Positions 1 through 12,528 of a stretch of DNA of 64,000 nt are shown here, piece after piece. The notes beneath the pieces are model-generated. The model saw nothing but the letters and a program-made list of their open reading frames with translations, ran no database searches and was not told where the DNA came from. Source of the DNA: Siphonodentalium dalli. Lineage: Eukaryota; Mollusca; Scaphopoda; Gadilida; Siphonodentaliidae. Position numbers and translations under genes: made by a program. The DNA is taken from the NCBI GenBank assembly GCA_032622095.1, contig CP136066.1, forward strand, positions 182,564,716-182,628,715, in the 5' to 3' direction. Within the stretch, counting starts at the first letter, position 1; each line of letters opens with the position of its first letter.

Positions 1-1500
1 TTTGTAAATAAAATGGGCAACCATTTGCTTTGCTTTCGAGGGATATATCCTTTCGCCGCACGCAACTGATTAAATAAAATATTCTCGATTAAGATGCGCG
101 TTATGTTCTGTATTTATTCCACACTCCTATGACAGATAACTTTAATCCATGAATGTGACTACTATTGGTACTACATTGTACAACTAATTTTATTATGATT
201 GATGTATGAGGAAAAACCGGTAATTACATGTGTCTGCACAACACACAAAGCGGACCGTTGACGTTCTATGCATACGGGTGGTTTTTTTTACGGAAAATGC
301 AAAACACGGCGTACCATCCATATTATACACCAATTGGTCACTATGATTATAACTTTCCTTTCATTTCCTGAGTATAATTATGACTCAGATCCTACATATT
401 TAGAATTATTTCACCTGAAATCAATGCCACCGGCAGGGATATCAAGTCTTAAAGATTGAAGATATGGGGGAAACTCGTGCTGTTGCCCTCAAAGTTGGAA
501 GATTTTATTTTTTTTCACAGGCACATTCGATCATATTTTTTTATACCAAATTATCGTAGAATCTGCCCCAAAACCTAGTCTCACATATAAACGAACTATT
601 TCTGAGAAATTGCCGATAATTAAAGTATATCCGACCAAGACATCAATACATAAACATCGACACGAACAATCTCATTCATATGAATTCACATGCAGCAGAA
701 ATAACTTGTTTTACAGCAGTGTCACATACTCCATGCTTTGGAGAAGCAAAATTATCGATGTATGTTAATTATCACATTTTCCTGAAATCGACATATTAAC
801 AACGTGAAAACGAAGCGATCACTTATATTCATGGTCATTACACATCACCCCGCAATTTATTAACCCTTGACATTAAGTCATCAGAATTTCCATTCTTGTG
901 TAAAATACATGGATATGTTCCGCTTTATCTAGTTGGAAAAAATAGTTACTCCATGTGAGATATATACGTTGAATAAAAGTTCGAAACGTCACACAAACAG
1001 TCATTACACACTCGGAACGGTATACTTAATTGTTTGTGTAATGATTATATTGTTTACCTAATGCATTCACATGTATCCTGAAGCTTCTTTGATAGAGAAT
1101 CCAGACTCAGGTCCAATTTACAATGTACCCAGCGACACTATACAGACGCGGAGAATATATATTTTCACAACTTTTTTCTGTTTGTCTTTGATATGAACAA
1201 TTTGTCTCAAGAGCATTTGCGTATAATGTTGATTTTGTTTGTGTATAATGACGATAGAAAATATCCACAAGCCTTAGCTATGATCGAGAATGCAGTTGCT
1301 CGTGTGATGTTCACAGCATTAGCCGATATAGATAGATAGATAGATAGATACTTTATTGCGCAATCGCTATACGGATACAGGATATGGCAAAGAAAGAAAA
1401 ACTATATACGCGAAAGAACAGATAGTCCATATATAAAGTTATGTCTTCGTGTGACGAAGAGATCTTAGTTCCAATATGGTTATAGTGTAATGTTGATCTA
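1..1500. other. Upstream AT-rich sequence without a supported gene
   Basis: No coding signal is seen. Bases about 95-275 recur in diverged form at about 11175-11345 (shared phrase ATGAATGTGACTAC), so this is an interspersed repeat. A short GATA microsatellite is at 1328-1350. Confidence 0.4.
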
Positions 1501-1522
1501 CACCGTTTGGGTAATGACGATA

Positions 1523-1567
1523 TTAAAGGTACTCAATCCGATCAGAGGGTCCCCATATCATCAAGAT

Positions 1568-1600
<33 letters not shown>

Positions 1601-1955
1601 TTTCTTCAAAATACGCTTCAGTTATCAGAATCGATTGATTGCAAGAAAATAATGCTAACCACTGTCAACTATGGTATCAAATTTCCCGAAACGTGCATTT
1701 TATTCAATGAAAATGGCCGTATTATCACTTGAGTATTCACGATATTTACCCGTATTATCACTTGTTTTTTAGAGTTATCCATCTTCGTCCGTAATTTTGA
1801 CCGAGACCATCCATTTGATGACGTGGTTCTGGGCCACAAACAATAGAAATGACAAACTTCAAAAATCGATATCTGATCACTCTGAGCTTTAATGGGTAGG
1901 TTCTTCGACTCGATTCAAATAGTTTTTACCCCCGAAGCCAAAGAAATAGTAATTT
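1523..1955 (+). repeat. Foldback MITE family A, copy 1 (3' truncated)
   Basis: It starts TTAA then AGGTACTCAATCCGAT and contains a (CAA)n microsatellite at about 1568-1600. The inner inverted arm (CCCGAAGCCAAAGAAATAGTA) is present, but the closing ATCGGATTGAGTACCT terminus is lost. Confidence 0.7.
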
Positions 1956-2011
1956 AGGGATGTTTATTCTGGACCTAATGAGAGAAGACTGAGATGTTTT
2001 CGAAGCTATTT

Positions 2012-2460
2012 TTAAATGAAATTTAAAGCCACATGGCGGTTTGCACTCCAAAATACACATAATATTATTAGATTTTGAATTTTTCTCAATATCGAAATAG
2101 GTCCGATACATATCTGAACTATCTTTCTACGAGCATCATGTAACTCAAAAAGACGCATTGAAGTAATGAAAAATACAACTCTGAATATGGTGTTTGGGTT
2201 CCAAACACAAAATAGCCATTTGCGCACATGGAACAGAAAAGAGTGTTCTGTGGTAGTCCATTCCTGATATTGTAGCAATAAAGAGCGGCGTTTGTCTGAC
2301 TTTTGGCGAAAAGTTGAAAACGGCTGAAAAATGTGTTTTCGGAGCATATGAAGCCGTTATATTAATACCTGTAGTTCGTATATTTATCGACATATCGTAT
2401 CGGTCGCTCCAAATTACGTAGAAACAAATTTGGAGGTTCGAATGAGCTATGTCCTTTTAA
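2012..2460 (+). repeat. Interspersed repeat B, copy 1
   Basis: About 450 bp, recurring at 5562-6445 (interrupted) and 51533-51985, with an inverted fragment at 18045-18162. Shared phrases include AAAGCCACATGGCGGTTTG and GCATTGAAGTAATGAAAAAT. No coding frame is convincing. Confidence 0.75.
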
Positions 2461-2520
2461 ATATGAACGTGGCAGATTGATCGATATTTTATAAGCTCAT
2501 TCGTCTGACTCGTCAATAAC

Positions 2521-2906
2521 AGTGAGCTGAACAGTTATCGATAAAAATCGAATAACAGGGAAATCCAAATATAGGCCCACATATCAGCGTGTACACGATT
2601 GTCATTAAACAAACGCGATTGTCATTACACAAACGGGGTAGTCATTACAAAAGCACTGCGTTATTATATATGAACACATATTCACATTGATAGGAATTCG
2701 ATATTGAATTTAATATCATACCATATTGTTGTTCAATAATGAGCTGAACAGATGTCGATAAAAATCGAGTTACAGAGAAAACCAAAGCACACCCATCATC
2801 GTGTATACGATTGTCATTACACAAACGTAATTGTCATTACATGTCGAAGACACTGTGTTATTATATGAAATATAGCCATACTGATAGGAATTCGAGATTG
2901 AATCCC
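2521..2906 (+). repeat. Imperfect tandem duplication, about 200-bp units
   Basis: Units about 2521-2717 and 2740-2906 both run from GAGCTGAACAG through TCGATAAAAATCGA, TGTCATTACACAAACG and TGATAGGAATTCGA. The short GTCATTACACAAACG block is itself reiterated inside each unit. Confidence 0.65.
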
Positions 2907-3611
2907 ATTTCAGTGAGTATCACTTATGTACTATAATCCCCGCTGTTTAATATGACAGAACATAATTAGGGCCTGTCGTTAAAATTTATTGCGAAATAAA
3001 AATCTAAATAAAACACAAACACAGTCATGTCGTATCTGTGAGCCCAACAAAAATTATGGGGCGTGTACTTTTGTGTATTGACAATAATGTTTAACACACA
3101 TCATATCCAAAAATGAATATCGTATTGTATGAGTTCAATTATGATTTTCGTATTTTCTCATTTTAAGTTTTATGCCGGTTCTCTATATGAACACCCATGC
3201 AACGTCAAGTCGAATTAGTTCCGGCGTGTATTCCATTTGTGGTAAACAACAATTTATTAAATGGCTGGGATTCCGTTGCTTACATGCCCCAATGGATGTG
3301 GTATACATAGACAGAAGTGGATGGACTTCGAGATCGGCTGCAGCTTCGGTCACAGCAGATGTCTGCGCATGTCCATATTCGATGAATCTCGAACGACGAT
3401 GACCGCGGCTGCAGCCGCAACATATGCCACTTTCAGTATCCAACACAAACAACATGCATTCCCTGTAATTTAATCATCGAATTTGAAGGGTTTGGTCTCA
3501 TAAACTATATAGGGTTACCTATTGGTCAGACACAACGCTATATATTTTATACTTGAATAGCATCAATAAACATTATTTTATAGAGGCCTAGGCATCGACG
3601 TATAGATCGAT

Positions 3612-4280
3612 GGCCTATACACTCTAAGAACAGTCAAGAACCCTACGGTTCTTCACGCCTTCAAGAACCGATATTATGGGGATTTGGTTCTTCGCGCTCT
3701 CTAGAACCGAACATTGACTCGCGCGTTTTGAAGAACCAAATGAAGAACCAACTTTGTATAACATGAGTTGCGGTTCGTAATAAATGCGTGTCGCCCAAAT
3801 GGAACAGAACTACGACCTCGTTTTGAGTTTTCAGAACCGCCATTTTCGATCGCTGATTTTTGTGAGAGGCGACGGAACAAAATCCGACAGAATCGACAAA
3901 TGAACCGGCCATGTGGAATGCTGGCGATGTGGAGCAATGGTTGATCGAGTGCCAGACTGCCAGTTGACAGCACGTGTTGCTACTTTTGAAGGTGATTATA
4001 TTAGTTATCTTAATTTATATTTAGGATGTCGGATGTTTTGTAAATTAATCTCAGTTGAATTTAAATAAGACCTAATTAAAGTAAATTTGAAAGCTTTCAG
4101 ATTGTAGATATATGTCACTTAATTTACGGTATTGACCATTATTACCAGTTTAGAGGGCGTTCTCTACAGTTCTTCACGTCGCCAAGAACCGATATTATGG
4201 GGATTTGGTTCTTCGCGCTCTCTAGAACACTGACTCACACGTTTTGAAGAACCAAATGAAGAACCAAATGTCTATGCTAA
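3612..4280 (+). repeat. AAGAACC repeat segments
   Basis: Two blocks (about 3612-3765 and 4150-4280) share CAAGAACCGATATTATGGGG and GAAGAACCAAATGAAGAACC. The first begins with CCTATACACTCTAAGAA, an inverted match to the end of the array at 10.7 kb, suggesting the same transposon family. Confidence 0.55.
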
Positions 4281-4599
4281 ACTGAACTTAAGTGAAACCA
4301 AAAATCAAGGCATAAACTTATCACCAAGCACTCTGACTGGCATCAGAGCAGTAATTCATCGACATATTAGCACCGATAGTATTATCATTCTGCTTAGGCC
4401 TCATCTGGGAAATATCTGTAGTCTCAAATTAACATTGATTTTAGTTACTTTTTTCCTTCTTAGAAATTTCTATATCCCCTAATTTGCAGAAGATAAAATG
4501 CATAATCAAAGTAACTAATGGGTGAACATCACCAACTTCAACTGGGGAACGTCAATGGGATCCTAGGTCTCCCATAGCAGTTGAGGCTTAAGCTGAATG

Positions 4600-5170
4600 A
4601 AGTTCTCAGAGTGTGAATTTGGTGATGCTAGCCTGCTGGGCAGGATAGTGTCACTAAATTCATGATCTGGGGACCTCATTCTGCAAATGACATACACAAT
4701 ATTGCAAGCTTGCTCGCCAGCGAATATAAAGTCATTAACCCTTTCTGTACTAAATAATCATTGACGAGTACATGTAGTTCTCTCAGGAAATATTAAGATA
4801 ATAAGTTCAACTGGAGAGGTCTTTTATTAGACTGATAGGAATGTTATCAGTAATCTAGAAGTAGCATATAGCAATAGTTTTTATATGCAAAATCTGATTA
4901 TTGGAGAATTATTTATAATAACAACAAAGTTTTACATGTAGGCCCTAATTGCTGATTGACATAGAATAATAATTATATAATATAGAAATGAGCGGTGCCC
5001 GTGTGTCTGCGTGGTATGCATCCATGTCTTGCCATCATATGTTGTCCGCATGATAACTTTAACAGTAGTCAGTAACACAATTTGATGAAACTTAGCACAT
5101 GGAAGATTTGGATCCATCCAACCATTTCTGGTGGAGTTATGTCCCTTTTCGAATTAGAATTTGATGATTA
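4600..5170 (+). repeat. Repeat E fragment, TTAA element C fragment and mollusc-style degenerate repeat
   Basis: 4600-4695 is a diverged copy of the hairpin repeat seen at 8240 and 19720. At 4735 a TTAACCCTTTCTGTACTAAATA end matches elements at 51978 and 52871. About 4990-5170 (GTTGTCCGCATGATAACTTT, then GTGGAGTTATGTCCCTTTTC) is a degenerate repeat of a style common in mollusc genomes. Confidence 0.5.
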
Positions 5171-5293
5171 TTTTGTTGTCTGGATGTTAACTCAAATTAT
5201 GATTATCCGATACCTTTCAAATTTACTATGTGGATCAATCACACGAAAATACATTGTCAAAGAAAGCCACCTTATTAGGGAACTTGTTGCCTT

Positions 5294-5556
5294 TTATTAA
5301 CCCTTCCTTGGCTGGAGCTTCCTAAAATTTTGCGAAAAACATGTGTGCCAATGCATTTTCTTATATATATGAGTCTCTCATATGAGATGCTTATTAATAG
5401 AATGCATGATCCTAACAATATTTACCATGACTATAAGCCAGTGCATTATATGGTATATGCGAGGCTGCCTATGGGAGACTCGCATATATAAGAGAATTCC
5501 TGTCACATGATCTTTAATTATGCATCTGCTGTGCCGATCCCATCATGGAAGGGATA
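5294..5556 (+). repeat. Diverged double-hairpin piggyBac-type MITE (family D)
   Basis: TTAACCCTTCC at the left is followed by CCAATGCATTTTCTTATATA and, inverted, by TCGCATATATAAGAGAATTC, and GGAAGGG is at the right. It is related to the copies at 13897, 46109 and 55403 but is worn. Confidence 0.5.
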
Positions 5557-5561
5557 TTGAA

Positions 5562-6445
5562 GCCACAGCCCGGTTTGTGCTCCATGATAGAAATAATATT
5601 ATTAGCTTCAGAATTTTTCCAAGTATCGAAATAGTTCGATAAATATCTTAAAGGTACTCAATCCGATAAAACTCCTCTCAATTACTATTTCAATGGCTTC
5701 GGGGGTCAAACATATTTGATTCGAATCGAGGAAGTCACCCATCAAAGCTCAGATTTGTTAGATATCAATTTTAGAAATCTATTATTTTTCATTATCGGGA
5801 ATACTTTCTGGCCCAGATCTCAGTCAAAAATTCGTTATTATTACCACTTGATTTTAGAGTTATCCATCCTTGTCTGTTTGAATAGAGTTTTGTAGTACAA
5901 ATCTCGAGCAGGATACGAAATTGACGGCAATTATTCGTACTCATCTCGAGAACATAACAAATTTCAAAAATCAATATCTAATAACTCTGAGCTTTGTTTG
6001 ATGGGTTCCTCGACTCGAATCAAATATTGTTTACCCCCAAAGCCAAAGAAATAGTAATATAGGACCCTCTGATCGGATTGTTGTTGGAATCTGTTGAGAT
6101 GGGGACCCTCTTTACGGATTGAGTACCTTTAACTACCTTTCTACGAACATTTTGTAACCCAAAAAGACGCATTGAAGTAATGAAAAATACAACTGTGAGT
6201 CTGTGAATATCGTGTTAGGGTCCCAAACACAAAACAGCCATTTACAAGAAATGGAACAAAAAAGAACGTTCCATGGTACTCTACTCCTGATATGGTAGCA
6301 ATAAAGAGCGTTTATCTTACTTCTGGCGAAAGTTGAAAATGGATGAAAATGGCTGTGACTTTGGCAAAGTGTTTTTCAGAGCATATGAAGCCGGTGCATC
6401 AATAGTTTTGGCAGTTCGAATGAGCCATTTACGTTTAATGCCCTG
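5562..6445 (+). repeat. Interspersed repeat B, copy 2, split by MITE A
   Basis: Repeat B runs from 5562 to 5648 and resumes at 6133. The gap is exactly occupied by MITE A copy 2, flanked by TTAA. Copy 3 at 51.6 kb provides the uninterrupted site. Confidence 0.75.
5652..6128. mobile_element. Foldback MITE family A, copy 2
   Basis: 477 bp between TTAA duplications (5648-5651 and 6129-6132). Terminal repeats AGGTACTCAATCCGAT and its complement close a long imperfect inverted repeat whose arms include ATTACTATTTC...GGCTTCGGGGG. No transposase is present. The TTAA target suggests mobilisation by a piggyBac-like or other TTAA-specific transposase (inference). Confidence 0.8.
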
Positions 6446-6479
6446 AGTCATTTAATGAGATATTATTTTTTATTTGTAG

Positions 6480-6930
6480 ATGTCCAACGTGTCAGGTCAG
6501 TTTCAAAGACCGGTTATCCCTGAAACGTCATCAGTTGCTGCATATAGACAAGAACCGTGTCAAATTACGTAACTTTTGTGACTATGTGTGCCGGCGATCT
6601 GTTTCATTGAGATGTCATTTTGGAAAGATATCGCCCATCTAGCGGAGCTGTCTTCAAATGTGATGTGTGTCCATTCGAGATAATTGACGAAAATATGTTT
6701 AGTAGACAATTTCATTCTGAAGATTCACATAGGAATGTAGTTGGAATCTAAATGCAGAGAGGTCAGATGAAACCATGTTAACAGAGAACTCTGATATTCA
6801 AAATAAGAATGAACGACAATGTGACCTTCAAAATAAGGATGAGAAACACTTTTACATTCCCCGCTCTAAGCATGTCAGTTATGAAACTGTGGACCAGCAT
6901 TGTTACCAGAATAGTCAGATAAAGTCCCAC
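6480..6930 (+). pseudogene. C2H2 zinc-finger relic
   Basis: After an acceptor-like TTTTATTTGTAG, a frame reads CPTCQVSFKDRLSLKRHQLLH, an intact CX2CX12HX3H finger, followed by a degraded second finger (CDYVCRRSVSLRCH) and a stop at about 6640. A third finger-like unit in another frame (KCDVCPFEII...FHSEDSH) starts at about 6656, and a 50-codon hydrophilic open stretch follows in the first frame to about 6938. At least two frameshifts are needed, so this reads as a decayed gene or captured exon rather than a working gene. No other exons were found nearby. Confidence 0.5.
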
Positions 6931-7029
6931 TCTTTCTATTAAAACGTCAAGGAATATGGATGCTGAGGGCGTCGGATGGGAGCGACTTCAGAATATCTTA
7001 CCAGTTGTCATACAAATACAAAAGTTTAA

Positions 7030-7511
7030 AGGTACTCAATCCGAACAGAGGGTCCCCATCTCAACAGATTCCAACAACAACAATCCGATCAGAGGGTCCT
7101 ATATTACTATTTCTTTGGCTTTGGGGGTAAAAAATATATTTGATTCGAGTCGAGGAACCCATCAAACAAAGCTCAGAGTTATTAGATATTGATTTTTGAA
7201 ATTTGTTATTTACTCGAGATGAGTACTAATAATTGCCTTCAACTGCCGTAATCTGCTCGGGATGTGTACACCAACATCTATTCAAACAGACAAGGATGGA
7301 TAACTCTAAAATCAAGTGGTAATAATAACGCAATTTTGACTGAGTTCTGGGCCAGAAAGTATTCCCGATAATGAAAAATAATAGATTTCTAAAATCGATA
7401 TCTAACAAATCTGAGCTTTGATGGGTGACTTCCTCGATTCGAATCAAATATTTTTGACACACGAAGCCATTGAAATAGTAATTGAGAGGAGTTTTATCGG
7501 ATTGAGTACCT
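7030..7511. mobile_element. Foldback MITE family A, copy 3
   Basis: 482 bp between TTAA duplications at 7026-7029 and 7512-7515, ending AGGTACTCAATCCGA and ATCGGATTGAGTACCT. A partial internal restart (CAATCCGATCAGAGGGTCC at about 7081) suggests an internal rearrangement. Confidence 0.8.
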
Positions 7512-7515
7512 TTAA

Positions 7516-9516
7516 TGTTTTCTCAAATCTCACTATTTGGTGCAACTGCGTGGCTCAATAAGCTAATTCGCACTATTGACATATTCGTGATTTGTATCTA
7601 TGGTCTTTGTGATATATGACACGACTGCTATGTTGCAAAGTGAAATATCAAGATTCAATTGAACTATTGATATATTCCACCTTATTTTTTTTTCTGGGAC
7701 TAATCAGAACAAGCTATGTGTATGTTCTGGTTTTCGCGCACACGAGGCATGCGTTTGTTTATTTGTCTCTTGCGAGAAGTCTGAACTATCGAGGAAAACA
7801 ACAAATGGATTCATTTGGAGTGGCATCTTCCGGAACCATATACACTCAAATCTGTGTACATGTCAAGTTCCCAAATAATTAGATCTGGTTTAATTTGTGC
7901 ATATCATTTGTTGACTTTCTGAATGGACATTTTGCATCAGTAGTTGCACTTCTATTGTGGTTTGACATTGGATGTTAATGTATACACATCGCAGCGTCGC
8001 TATTTGATACTATTCTAGTTGCTGTGTTCATTTTCTAACAACTGTTTGGCGTTGTTGAAACGGGTAATAATTTATTAATATTATTGGAAAGAACCAGGAA
8101 ATCGTATGATGAAGTCAACACGTGTCGCATATTTCTAAACCGTCCAGAAAATATGCATCAAGATGATTCTGACTACTCCCAGAGAAAATTTAAATGGTAC
8201 TAGTCTGAAGTATTTCCAGGCAGCTAAATAAGGTGCCGGTCATTTGCAGAATGAAGTCCCTAAAGGGTGCATTTAGTGGTGGAACCCACATAGCAGGCTA
8301 GCATCACCACATTTACCCTCTGAGGACCTCATAGCTGATCAATTCCTAAACAGAATGAGTCCCATTGGATGAATTTGGTGATGCTAGCCCACTATAAGGG
8401 GTAGCATCACTAAACTCACCCTCTGGTGACCTCATTCTTCAAAATGTCCAGCACATTATTTTGAGGCCTGAGAAATTCTCATTAATATCCCATTTAACAT
8501 CAAATGGTAATTCAGTTGGTCACTAAACTCATGATTTATCGCAAATAGATAAATAAACACATTTTCAACATGACATTTGGGGTTCTAAACACCTAAAAAA
8601 AAGTAAGTTCCCCCTAATATATTTGTTATTATGTTATGAAATATGAGATGGATTTTGACGAAACATCATTCAATTGTTTTGTGGTATCTGGTTCAGAGCC
8701 TGCACAGTGTACGAGACAAGGTCTTGTGGGTTATGTTATGGCCGACTGAGCACAAATTGATTGGAAAAGTGGTGCTTTTGCAAAACACTTGACGTAGAGT
8801 GAACAATCACTCCAGGGTTCCATTGTTCACTCAAGTTGCTACTGGCTGTAAATGTGGTCCAAAAGTGACACTTATCCACGATAACATGCGTGTTATCTTC
8901 GGGACCCAATGTGCCCACTGCATGCCCAGGCCATTCAGGCTAACCACATTAATTTGGAAAGACACCTTGCAGTAATGCAGTTACATGCTGTGGACGACAC
9001 AGAGTTATTGGAATCAGTCTTTTTGAAGCCCTTTTTCAGTAAACCATATAGGCATTGAGGTACCAACAGATAAGGATGTTTCAAGCCCGTGCGAGAAATG
9101 GGGGGACAACAGCACAGCCGAATGACTGATCACTCTATCTGTGTTTTTGCAACTTTTTTAAAGTGGCCCTTTTCCATTCAATTCATGCTCACTCAGCCAT
9201 ATGTCACCTCACCGCATAGTGCTTATATCACACTTGATGTATCTGGTACCTCAAGTCATTCAGAGATTTTCATCAAAATCCATCCATTATCTCATAAAAT
9301 ATTACCGAATATATTAAGGGGGACTTTCTTTTTTTGAGGCGTTTACAACAAAATTGTCAAGAGAATGATGGTGAATTTATAAATATCTTTCAAAATTTCA
9401 CGTTTAAAACAAAACCATAAATGAGATTATTGATCCAATGAAAAAATTGTTTGTCCTAAAACAATTATTTTAATGTGACAAATAAATCGACAAGCTACAA
9501 TTGTGGTCTGCTATCC
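7516..9516. other. Gene-poor stretch with repeat E hairpins
   Basis: No supported coding region. 8235-8460 holds two hairpin units of repeat E (GTGATGCTAGCC...GGGTAGCATCAC) with CATTTGCAGAATGAAGTCCC at the outer edge. The rest shows nothing recognisable. Confidence 0.45.
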
Positions 9517-9520
9517 TTAA

Positions 9521-9923
9521 AGGTACTCAATCCGATCCGATGCTCCTAAATTACTATTTCTTTGGCTTCGGGGGTAAAAAAATATTCAATTATAGTCGAG
9601 GAAGCCATCCATCAAACCTCAGATTGGTTAGATATCGATGTTTGAAATGTGCTGTTTCTATGTGTTTGTGGTCGAATCTTTTCTTGTTAATAGTTACAAC
9701 TTGATTTTAGATTTATCCATCTTACAACTGCAATTTGTCCGTTTTTAGCGCATTGTCGTCGAAAAGATTGGACCACAAACAATAGAAACAGCACATTTGA
9801 AACATCGATATCTAATCAATCTGAGCTTTGAGATGGGTGGGTTCCTCGACTCGAATCAAATATTTTTTACACCCAAAGCCAAAGAAATAATAACTTAGAA
9901 GCATCTGATCGGATTGGGTTTCT
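9521..9923. mobile_element. Foldback MITE family A, copy 4
   Basis: 403 bp flanked by TTAA (9517-9520, 9924-9927). The right terminus has decayed (GGATTGGGTTTC instead of GGATTGAGTACC), but the inner arms are clear. Confidence 0.7.
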
Positions 9924-10093
9924 TTAAAATACTGAATTCTTAAACATATTGTGCCAAAATTCCACCTGACTATATGTAGAATAGTTTTCAAGTTTAATGA
10001 ATAAATGGTTATCTTTATGCAACATTTTTCTTCTGATTCACCTGTACACATAATGAAATGCATTTTCAGTGCTGATAATGCAATCTCTGTTAC

Positions 10094-10724
10094 TAGAACC
10101 AACTGGTTCTTGGGCATGTATCCAACAAGGAACCAAATTTATTCTAAATGAAGAACCAATGGTTCTTCGTGGAAGGGAGGAGGGCAAATTGGTTCTTGGG
10201 GAAGAACCAAACTGGAACCAATGAAGAACCAGGGATTGGTTCTTGAGGGAGAACCAATGAAGAACCATTTGGTTCTTGGGATGAAGAACCAAATTTTAAT
10301 CATGAAGAACCTATTGGTTCCGCCTGGAGGACAAACTTGAAGAACCAAATTTGGTTCTTCAATTTTCTCTGTGAGGAACCATTATTACTCTTGAAGAACC
10401 AAATTATTATTCCCGAAGAACCAAATGGTTCCACATGAAGAACCAATTATATCAACGAAGAACCAAATATTCAGTCGTGGAGAACCAACTGGTTCTGCGG
10501 TGTATAAATAATGAAGAACCAAATGGTTCTATATTTGGTTCTTAATAGTCACAATAATGAGGAACCAAATGGTTCTTGGTTTGGTTCCCGATAAACCCAA
10601 ATCTGAAGAACCAAATGGTTCTAGGTCCCCTGAAGAACCAGTTGGTTCTTCATTTGGTTCCGCCTGGAGGACAAGTGGGGAACCAATGAAGAACCATTGG
10701 GTTCCGATTTTTTTCTAAGAGTGT
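10094..10724. repeat. Dense array of AAGAACCAAATGGTTCTT-type palindromes
   Basis: Over about 630 bp the words GAAGAACCA and TGGTTCTT alternate repeatedly with variable spacers, many forming perfect short palindromes. The array ends TTCTAAGAGTGTAGGCATAT, the inverse of the CCTATACACTCTAAGAA start at 3612, so it probably forms the subterminal region of a DNA transposon. Open frames here (poly KNQW/FFIGS) are by-products of the repeat. Confidence 0.7.
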
Positions 10725-12528
10725 AGGCATATACACAAAACATCGAATTAACTATAGACTCCACCTTGTCATATAATTAGATAGATAATTGTTTTAGTAA
10801 AACAACAAGCAAACCCAAAGATAAAAATCTACTTGTATCAACTACACATTCACTTTTTGCATTCATTCAATCATTGTCCGCCTTTTTCATTTATTCAGTC
10901 CGCCATTTTGGATTTTATCGGTAGTACGGGAACTCGCAACCAGGATTTGGTGGAAACGTGACGTCACATATCCTGGTCATCGGTAAGTTCGAGATCCCAT
11001 CCCCGGCTGCAACTAGCTGCAGCCTATCTCGAAGTCACTCCACAATTGTAACGCGCATCTTAATCGACACATTTTTATCGAATCAGTTGCGGATCACTCG
11101 ATGATAATATCACGTGAGCTGCGGTTGAGTGAAATGTGACTATGCGCCGTCCGCAGCGAGTTCGATACACAATTCTAGATTATGATGCAAGTAGTGTTCT
11201 GTATTTATTCCACATCATGTGTCGGATAAAATTAATCCATGAATGTGACTACCATTGATACCATATTGTATAACTTCTTTTATTGCTATTTAATAAGTCG
11301 GATAATCTGTCCATCACTGAAGCGGATCGTTAGCGTTATTTACGATATCGCTCTTTGGAACAACTTCGTTTCGAAGTACAGTACCAGTCAGAAGAAGGGG
11401 TATATTGAGGCGCGACCTTATTGCGATATTGAGCGCGCTTAATTTAGAAAAAGGCTCGATTATAGCGCAATACCAAAAATATGTCGCGTTTATTATTGCT
11501 ATATTGAACGCAACATATTGCGATATTAAGCGCGCTTAATTTGAAACAGACCCGATTGTGTTATATTTATATTAGAGAAATACTGTGCATATAGTGTACA
11601 TATAGTGTACATATAGCATTTACAACTATAATTATATACAAATCTAAAACAGTGTCTCCATGCAATAAACAATATAGAAGAAACAATAATTTTATTTAAA
11701 TGTCACAATTTTGAGCGCAAGATGTCGCAATATTAAGCGCGAAATATAGCGATTTTAAGCGCAAAATATTAAGCGCATGACATGTCTTTGTGACAGCGCC
11801 TGCTAAGGTACACACGTTCAGTGTGAATTGTATATATAAGTTTATTGCAGGGTAGGAAATTTCAGCTCTTAATTGTTGCTGAATTATCACATTTTTCTGA
11901 CCTGATCTAACCTGCCATTATAACTGAGCTCCGGTGTAAAACAGACGCGTACACCCATTATTACCCGTGCATTCCTTACTAACAGCATGAATGCATTCCA
12001 CCACTTGAGTTTAACCGCAGTTCATTTCGTACGACCCATTCAATAACATACTGTATTGTGTTGTAAATTATTGCATCCTGTTTGGTCGTTTATAGTGCGA
12101 CTCTTTGTGGGGTTGATAAAAGTACTTCATTCCTATGGCGATGTCAAGGTCGACGGCTTGTTTCTGTGTTTGCCTTTCTCGTGTTTATGAGCTCATTCCC
12201 AAATAATATTGACCGCATTTTTTTGGGCACGATTTGTGGACTGGTTACTCATATCCGTTAATTTTATCCAAAATAAGCCATTCATGTAAACGCATTAATC
12301 GCAAAACTATTAACGTGGAACAGAACTCGGGCTACGTTTTTGCGTTCAGGTAAACAGGTGCGTTGGGTGGTGGTGTTCACATTTGAATTTCCAACTGCGC
12401 CCCTTGAACCAAAACAAACACATTGCCAAGTCCATGAAATATTATTTGCTCCAACTGGTTTAAATTTCCAACTAGTATAGGTGCATGTACAACTATTGGA
12501 AATGTCATGCATAACGCATACTGGCCAG
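10725..12528. other. Gene-poor stretch; contains GCGC/ATATT repeat K (copy 1)
   Basis: About 11384-11780 is a repeat rich in GCGCTTAAT and ATTGCGATATT words, found inverted at 47738-48183. Before it, 11175-11345 repeats the 95-275 sequence. No gene is recognised. 10955-10970 has a GTGACGTCAC site of unknown relevance. Confidence 0.5.

Noticed and set aside
3183-3455. 90-codon minus-strand frame and overlapping + frames
   Set aside because: No motif or splice context; overlapping frames of equal length suggest chance.
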